Part shown: piece by piece, positions 59,652 through 64,000 of the stretch | How positions within the stretch are numbered: the stretch's first letter is position 1 | How the letters are laid out: each line of letters begins with the position of its first letter | Source: Allobosea sp. | GTDB taxonomy: Bacteria; Pseudomonadota; Alphaproteobacteria; Rhizobiales; Beijerinckiaceae | DNA length: 64,000 nucleotides | Reading direction: 5' to 3' | Assembly: GCF_017308015.1 (NCBI RefSeq) | Contig: NZ_JAFKFW010000006.1 | Location: 124,001 to 188,000 of the forward strand | Translations under genes and position numbers: made by a program | The notes under the pieces: generated by a model | Databases searched by the model: none | Seen by the model: the letters and a program-made list of their open reading frames with translations, nothing else | What the model was told of the DNA's origin: nothing

Positions 59652-60620
59652 TCAGGAGCCGACCTTCAGGCCTTTTTCCTTGAAGTACTTCGCAGCGCCC
59701 GGATGCAGCGGGATCGGCATGCCTTCCAGTGCGGTCTCCAGCTTGATCGCCTTGCCAGCCGCATGGGCGGCAGCAAGGTCGCCAAGGTTCTCGTACATCG
59801 ACTTGGTCATCTGGTAGACGAGGTCTTCCTTCACGCCTTCATGGGTCACGAGGTAGTTGACGACCGCGGCAGCCTGCACCGGGGCGCTCTGGCCCGTATA
59901 GGTGTTGGCCGGGATCGTCGCCTTGACGAACGGCGCGCCAGCCTTGTCTACGACGGCAGCCGGCACCTCGACCACGGTGATCTCGACCGAAGTCGCGAGG
60001 TCGCGCAGCGAGGCGACGCCGAGGCCGGCGGATTGCAGGGTTGCGTCGAGCTGGCGATTCTTCATCAGCTCGACCGATTCGGCGAAGGGCAGGTACTCGA
60101 TCTTGCCGAGATCCTTGTAAGACATGCCGGCGGCGGCGAGGATCGCGCGTGCGTTCAGCTCTGTGCCGGATTTCGGCGCGCCAACCGAGAGGCGCTTGCC
60201 CTTGAGATCGGCCAGCGTCTTGATGCCGCTATCCTTCGAGGCGACGATCTGGACGTAGTTCGGATAGATCGCGGTGACGCCACGTAGCTTCTTCAGTGGC
60301 GCCTTGAACCCGGCGTCCTCGTCTCCCCTCCAGGCGGCATCGAGCGAATCGCCGAGCGTGAAGGCGATCTCGCCCTTGCCTTGCTGCAGGAGCACGAGAT
60401 TCTCGACCGAGGCCTTCGTAGCCTGAACGGTCGGCCGGGTGCCGGCGATCTTCTCGCCGTAGATCTTCGAGAGCGCCACGCCCATCGGATAATAGACGCC
60501 CGAGGTGCCGCCGGTGAGGACGTTGATGAATTCCTCGGCCCTGGCAGTCGCGGGGGCGGCTGCGATCAGCGCTGCGGCGGCAAGGGCGGCGAGGCGGTGG
60601 CTACGGAACAGCGATTTCAT
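59652..60620 (-). CDS. TAXI-family TRAP solute-binding protein
   Basis: 322 residues from ATG 60620 with GGGAGA upstream. Signal peptide cleaved near A-R-A-E-E. Mature start F-I-N-V-L-T-G-G-T-S-G-V-Y-Y-P-M-G is the TAXI hallmark, followed by A-T-K-A-S-V-E-N and D-S-L-D-A-A-W. Binds ligand in the periplasm for the fused permease at 57278-59578. Confidence 0.93.
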   Translation of the reverse strand: MKSLFRSHRLAALAAAALIAAAPATARAEEFINVLTGGTSGVYYPMGVALSKIYGEKIAGTRPTVQATKASVENLVLLQQGKGEIAFTLGDSLDAAWRGDEDAGFKAPLKKLRGVTAIYPNYVQIVASKDSGIKTLADLKGKRLSVGAPKSGTELNARAILAAAGMSYKDLGKIEYLPFAESVELMKNRQLDATLQSAGLGVASLRDLATSVEITVVEVPAAVVDKAGAPFVKATIPANTYTGQSAPVQAAAVVNYLVTHEGVKEDLVYQMTKSMYENLGDLAAAHAAGKAIKLETALEGMPIPLHPGAAKYFKEKGLKVGS

Positions 60621-60846
60621 AGTCTCTCCCTGAGGCTCGCTCCGGCTGATCCGGCCGGTTGATCGGGTTTTTAGAGCATGTCGAACCGGAAAGGGGAAGC
60701 GCCCGACGACAGGCGGCCGTCCGCCTTTAGCCGAAAGGCCGGACTGGTTTCGCCACGATTGGCTGCCTATCTCCCGTTTCGCGCGGCGGCCGCTGTAGAT
60801 GAGCAGGACCGGCCATGCACCCGAGTAACGAGCGATCAGGAACGAC

Positions 60847-62481
60847 ATGCACGACCGTGCCGAGCAGGGTAGCAGCCAGAGGCTTCGCCTCGACCGACGG
60901 ACTCTTCTCGCAGGTGCGGGTGCGACGGCAACGCTTGCCGCACTCGGTTTCGCGCCGGAAGCGCTGGCGCAGCAGGGGCTGAAGCTCGGCGATGCCAGTG
61001 ATTTCACCTTCGAGGCGCTGAAGGCGCGAGCCAAGGAGATGGCGGCTAAGCCTTATCAGGCCCCACCTAGCCCGCGGCCCGAGGTGATGCAGCGGATCGA
61101 CTATGACGCCCATGGCAAGATCAGGTTCAAGCCGGAGGCGGCGCTCTGGGCGGATGGACCCTCGCCCTGGCCGGTGACTTTCTTCCATCTCGGCCGCTTC
61201 TTCCAGAAGCCGGTCAGGATGCATGTCGTCGAGGGCGGGAAGGCGCGCGAGATCGTCTACGACGCCAGTTATTTCGAGATGCCGGCCAATTCACCGGCCC
61301 GCGATCTGCCGGCCGGGGCGGGTTTCGCCGGTTTCCGCTTGCAGGAGAGCCGCAGCGGCCACCCTGGCCGCGATGGCGGGGCGCTCGACTGGAAGACGAA
61401 CGATTGGGTCGCCTTCCTCGGTGCCTCCTATTTCCGGGCCATCGGCGAGCTCTACCAGTACGGCCTGTCGGCGCGCGGCGTCGCGATCGACCCGGCGGTT
61501 TCCGGCAAGCTGGAGGAGTTTCCCGACTTCACCCATATTTGGCTGGAGACGCCGCAGGCGGGCGCCGAGCATGTCGCCGTCTACGCCTTGCTCTCGGGGC
61601 CGAGCATCGCCGGCGCCTATCGCTTCCGCATGCATCGCGGCAAGGGCGTCACTATGGAGATCGAGACCGCGCTGCATCTGCGCAAGGACGTCTCGCGGCT
61701 GGGCATCACGCCACTGACCTCGATGTTCTGGTATTCCGAGACCGCGAAGCAGACGGCGATCGACTGGCGCCCCGAGGTGCATGATTCCGACGGGCTCGCC
61801 CTCTGGACCGGGCCGGGCGAGCGCGCCTGGCGCCCCCTGAACAATCCGCCGCACACTATGGCCTCTGCCTTCGTGGACAGCGATCCGCGCGGCTTCGGCC
61901 TGATGCAGCGCGACCGCGAGACCGGGCATTATCTCGATGGGGTGCATTACGAGCGCCGCCCGAGCCTATGGGTCGAGACCGATGGACAGTGGGGCAGGGG
62001 CTCCGTCCAGCTTGTCGAGATCCCCACCGACGACGAGATCCACGACAATATCGTCGCTATGTGGGTGCCCGAAGGCCCTGCGAAGGCCGGCAACGCCTAT
62101 AATTTCCGCTACAAGCTGCACTGGCTCGCCGATGAGCCTTTCCCGACGCAGCTTGGTCGGGTCGTCGCCACGCGACTGGGCAATGGTGGCCAGCCGGGAA
62201 CGGCGCGGCCGCGCGGCGTGCGCAAGTTCATGGTCGAGTTTCTCGGACCGGCGCTGGAGGCGGTTCCCTTCGGCGTGAAGCCCGAGGTGGTGCTTTCGAC
62301 CTCGCGCGGCAGCTTCTCCTATATCTTTGCGGAGGCCATGCCGGACGATGTGCCCGGCCATTGGCGGGCCCAGTTCGACCTTACCGTTGGCGGCAGCGAT
62401 CCCGTCGAGATGCGCTGCTATCTCAAGGCCGGTGATACCGTGCTGACCGAGACCTGGCTCTACCAGTACCTGCCGTTCTAA
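60847..62481 (+). CDS. Periplasmic glucan biosynthesis protein, OpgG/OpgD family
   Basis: 544 residues. A twin-arginine signal (L-D-R-R-T-L-L-A-G-A-G) ends at A-L-A-Q, which favours the OpgD branch since OpgG uses Sec. Conserved blocks: F-K-P-E-A-A-L-W, F-F-H-L-G-R-F-F, F-L-G-A-S-Y-F-R, D-W-R-P-E-V-H-D-S-D-G-L and G-F-G-L-M-Q-R-D-R. Helps build or edit osmoregulated periplasmic glucans. Stands alone; no glucosyltransferase gene (opgH) is next to it. Confidence 0.9.
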   Translation: MHDRAEQGSSQRLRLDRRTLLAGAGATATLAALGFAPEALAQQGLKLGDASDFTFEALKARAKEMAAKPYQAPPSPRPEVMQRIDYDAHGKIRFKPEAALWADGPSPWPVTFFHLGRFFQKPVRMHVVEGGKAREIVYDASYFEMPANSPARDLPAGAGFAGFRLQESRSGHPGRDGGALDWKTNDWVAFLGASYFRAIGELYQYGLSARGVAIDPAVSGKLEEFPDFTHIWLETPQAGAEHVAVYALLSGPSIAGAYRFRMHRGKGVTMEIETALHLRKDVSRLGITPLTSMFWYSETAKQTAIDWRPEVHDSDGLALWTGPGERAWRPLNNPPHTMASAFVDSDPRGFGLMQRDRETGHYLDGVHYERRPSLWVETDGQWGRGSVQLVEIPTDDEIHDNIVAMWVPEGPAKAGNAYNFRYKLHWLADEPFPTQLGRVVATRLGNGGQPGTARPRGVRKFMVEFLGPALEAVPFGVKPEVVLSTSRGSFSYIFAEAMPDDVPGHWRAQFDLTVGGSDPVEMRCYLKAGDTVLTETWLYQYLPF

Positions 62482-62520
62482 GCGGGGACAGCTGCGGAAT
62501 CGCCTTGCTCCGGCACGAGC

Positions 62521-62538
62521 GTAACATTATATCGTTTC
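62521..62538 (+). promoter_or_regulatory. Zur-box-like imperfect palindrome
   Basis: GTAACATTATATCGTTTC: an AT-rich imperfect dyad with AAC and GTT arms around an eight-base centre, two bases before the His-rich ORF and about 165 bp before the ATPase start. It resembles alphaproteobacterial Zur operators, which contain TGTTATA/TATAACA-type halves. Similarity is partial. Confidence 0.4.
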
Positions 62539-62540
62539 CC

Positions 62541-62690
62541 ATGGCTCACGCGCACGCCCACCACACACATCGCGCCGCCTCGGAGGCTCCGGGGTGGTCG
62601 CTGTTGCGTTTGTCGGCAGGGACGCGCGTGGGATTGGCCGCCGCTGTCGTCGCCTTCCTCTGGCTGGCGACGCTGGCCGTGATCCTGTGA
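62541..62690 (+). CDS. His-rich single-helix mini-protein before zinc ABC operon
   Basis: 49 residues from ATG 62541. The first 12 residues hold five His (A-H-A-H-A-H-H-T-H), followed by a basic linker and one hydrophobic helix (G-L-A-A-A-V-V-A-F-L-W-L-A-T-L-A-V). No clear ribosome site; the ATG may be leaderless or reached by coupling. The stop is 11 bp from the ATPase ATG (and overlaps a possible GTG start). May bind metal at the membrane; could also be a regulatory leader. Confidence 0.5.
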   Translation: MAHAHAHHTHRAASEAPGWSLLRLSAGTRVGLAAAVVAFLWLATLAVIL

Positions 62691-62701
62691 GTTTGCGTTC
62701 G

Positions 62702-63436
62702 ATGTCCGCCATCCGTCTGACCGACCTGACGCTCGGCTATGATCGCCATCCGGCGGTGCATCACCTCTCCGGCGAGATCGCGGCCGGGAGCCTGACCGCC
62801 ATCGTCGGGCCGAACGGTGCTGGCAAGTCGACCCTGCTCAAGGGCATCGCTGGGGCGCTCGCGCCGCTCTCCGGCGGCGTTGCGCTCGCCAAGGGCAAGC
62901 GGCTCGCCTATCTCCCGCAATCGGCCGATCTCGATCGCTCCTTCCCGATCCATGTCTATGATCTCGTCGCCATGGGGCTGTGGAATCGGGCCGGCATCTT
63001 CGGCCGGATCGGTGCGGGCGCCGCGCACAAGATCGAGCACGCGATTGCGGCCGTTGGCCTTACAGGTTTCGAGCGCCGCCCGATCAGCACGCTCTCCGGC
63101 GGACAAATGCAGCGGGTGCTGTTCGCGCGGCTCCTGCTGCAGGACGCCGACGTGATCCTGCTGGATGAACCTTTCACCGCGATCGATGCGCGCACGACGG
63201 CCGACCTGCTCGAACTCGTCCGGCGCTGGCATGGCGAGAACCGTACCGTCGTCGCCGTGCTGCACGATATCGAGACGGTCCGGCAGGCCTTTCCGCAGAC
63301 ATTGCTGCTGGCGCGCGAGGCCGTGGCCTGGGGCGAGACCGCGACCGTGCTGACGCCCGAGAATTTGCTGAAGGCGCGACGCATGGTCGAAGCCTTCGAC
63401 AGCCACGCCGCTCCATGCCAGCGTGACGCGGCCTGA
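62702..63436 (+). CDS. Metal ABC transporter ATP-binding protein (zinc/manganese type)
   Basis: 244 residues from ATG 62702; a GTG at 62687 is in frame and would overlap the preceding stop. Walker A G-P-N-G-A-G-K-S-T, signature L-S-G-G-Q-M-Q-R, Walker B V-I-L-L-D-E-P and switch H-D. The closest family is ZnuC/AztA/MntB of ABC-3 transporters. A permease of that class follows 22 bp later. Confidence 0.9.
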   Translation: MSAIRLTDLTLGYDRHPAVHHLSGEIAAGSLTAIVGPNGAGKSTLLKGIAGALAPLSGGVALAKGKRLAYLPQSADLDRSFPIHVYDLVAMGLWNRAGIFGRIGAGAAHKIEHAIAAVGLTGFERRPISTLSGGQMQRVLFARLLLQDADVILLDEPFTAIDARTTADLLELVRRWHGENRTVVAVLHDIETVRQAFPQTLLLAREAVAWGETATVLTPENLLKARRMVEAFDSHAAPCQRDAA

Positions 63437-63458
63437 TTCGCGCAAACAGGCCCAGCCG

Positions 63459-64000
63459 ATGCTCTACGATCTCCTCGTCGGCCCCTTCGCCGAATTCGAC
63501 TTCATGCGCCGCGCGCTCGTTGGTGTGGTCGCGCTCTCTGTCTCGGGCGCGCCGATCGGCGTCTTCCTGATGCTCCGGCGGATGAGCCTGACCGGCGACG
63601 CCATGGCGCATGCGATCCTGCCCGGGGCTGCACTGGGCTATCTCGTTGCGGGGTTCTCGTTGCCGGCTATGACGATCGGCGGGCTCGCGGCTGGCTTCGC
63701 GGTGGCGCTGGCGGCTGGTGCAGTGGCGCGGGCGACTGTCCTCAAGGAGGATGCATCGCTTGCCGCCTTCTACCTGATCTCGCTTGCGCTCGGTGTCACC
63801 ATCGTCTCGCTTCGGGGCTCGGCGATCGATCTCCTGCATGTACTCTTCGGCAATGTGCTGGCGCTCGACGATCAGGTTCTGATCCTGCTTGCAGGTGTCG
63901 CAACGGTGTCGCTCCTGTCATTGGCGGCGCTCTACCGGCCGCTGGTGCTCGAATGCGTCGATCCCGGTTTCCTGCGTTCGGTCAGCCGCTCCGGTGGTGT
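63459..64000 (+). CDS. Metal ABC transporter permease (ABC-3 family), cut by window edge
   Basis: The reading frame from ATG 63459 stays open to the right edge (180 codons visible, about 60 percent of the usual length). Helices with A-L-V-G-V-V-A-L-S-V-S-G-A-P-I-G-V-F, L-R-R-M-S-L-T-G-D-A-M-A-H-A-I-L-P-G and L-K-E-D-A-S-L-A-A-F. The D-A-x-x-H-A motif is the known metal-permease marker of ZnuB/AztB/MntC. The binding protein should follow beyond the window. Confidence 0.88.
   Translation, partial: MLYDLLVGPFAEFDFMRRALVGVVALSVSGAPIGVFLMLRRMSLTGDAMAHAILPGAALGYLVAGFSLPAMTIGGLAAGFAVALAAGAVARATVLKEDASLAAFYLISLALGVTIVSLRGSAIDLLHVLFGNVLALDDQVLILLAGVATVSLLSLAALYRPLVLECVDPGFLRSVSRSGG

Noticed and set aside
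1-64000. CRISPR array, insertion sequence or toxin-antitoxin pair
   Set aside because: No regularly spaced repeats, DDE or tyrosine transposase motifs, or small paired toxin-like genes could be recognised on either strand.

Overview
The window is high-GC DNA with dense, overlapping operons, ATGA/TGATG start-stop junctions and many solute-binding-protein transporters. This points to an alphaproteobacterium of the order Hyphomicrobiales; a Bosea-like genome is my guess from gene content only, with low confidence. No intact tRNA, rRNA, CRISPR array, transposase or integrase is visible.

The window splits at about 28.2 kb. At 28153-28199 lies the 3' part of a tRNA-Gly(GCC) gene, from anticodon loop to encoded CCA, followed at 28228-28258 by an intrinsic terminator. 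The 5' half is missing. I read this as the right-hand attachment scar of an integrated island that covers 1-28.15 kb and runs off the left edge. Three blocks make up the island. (i) 1-5.5 kb: a secreted-protein cassette with a trypsin-like protease, two paralogous lipoproteins and a helical Cys-rich exported protein, next to a second, truncated trypsin-fold protein. (ii) 5.5-8.7 kb: the remains of a small phage-like replication module, with a primase broken by in-frame stops, an XRE-repressor tail fused to it, an excisionase-like protein and three small unknowns. (iii) 9-27.7 kb: two catabolic/transport clusters. The first (minus strand, 14952 to 8970) combines two EthD domains, a PRISE-type enone reductase, a cupin, an SDR and a TRAP transporter, with a divergent LysR. 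The second has a PotABC-type ABC transporter whose binding protein is divergent, a LysR, an AtuA-family/DUF4387 pair, a class III CoA-transferase, a Cys-less thiolase paired with a DUF35 OB-fold protein, an ornithine cyclodeaminase-like dehydrogenase and an MFS carrier. Both look like routes for importing an organic acid and processing it as a CoA ester.

To the right of 28.2 kb the content looks like ordinary chromosome. It holds an MFS carrier, pyrE, a MarR/hydrolase divergon, hemH, a Tat-exported 5'-nucleotidase, ung, a complete Liv-type ABC operon flanked by two acyl-CoA ligases, a VOC protein, small exported proteins, a Crp/Fnr regulator, a one-chain indolepyruvate:ferredoxin oxidoreductase, a DUF1007/NicO metal-transport pair, and a cobalt-type nitrile hydratase operon with amidase and a gamma-glutamyltransferase-like protein that lacks the expected nucleophile. 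It ends with a TAXI-TRAP transporter with DUF1850, a Tat-exported OpgG/OpgD protein, and the start of a zinc/manganese ABC operon led by a His-rich mini-protein.

The Liv operon, the two ligases and the indolepyruvate oxidoreductase suggest uptake and activation of aryl or acyl carboxylates. The nitrile hydratase and amidase would turn nitriles into acids that such ligases could use. Substrates are inferred from family membership; none can be read from the sequence alone.
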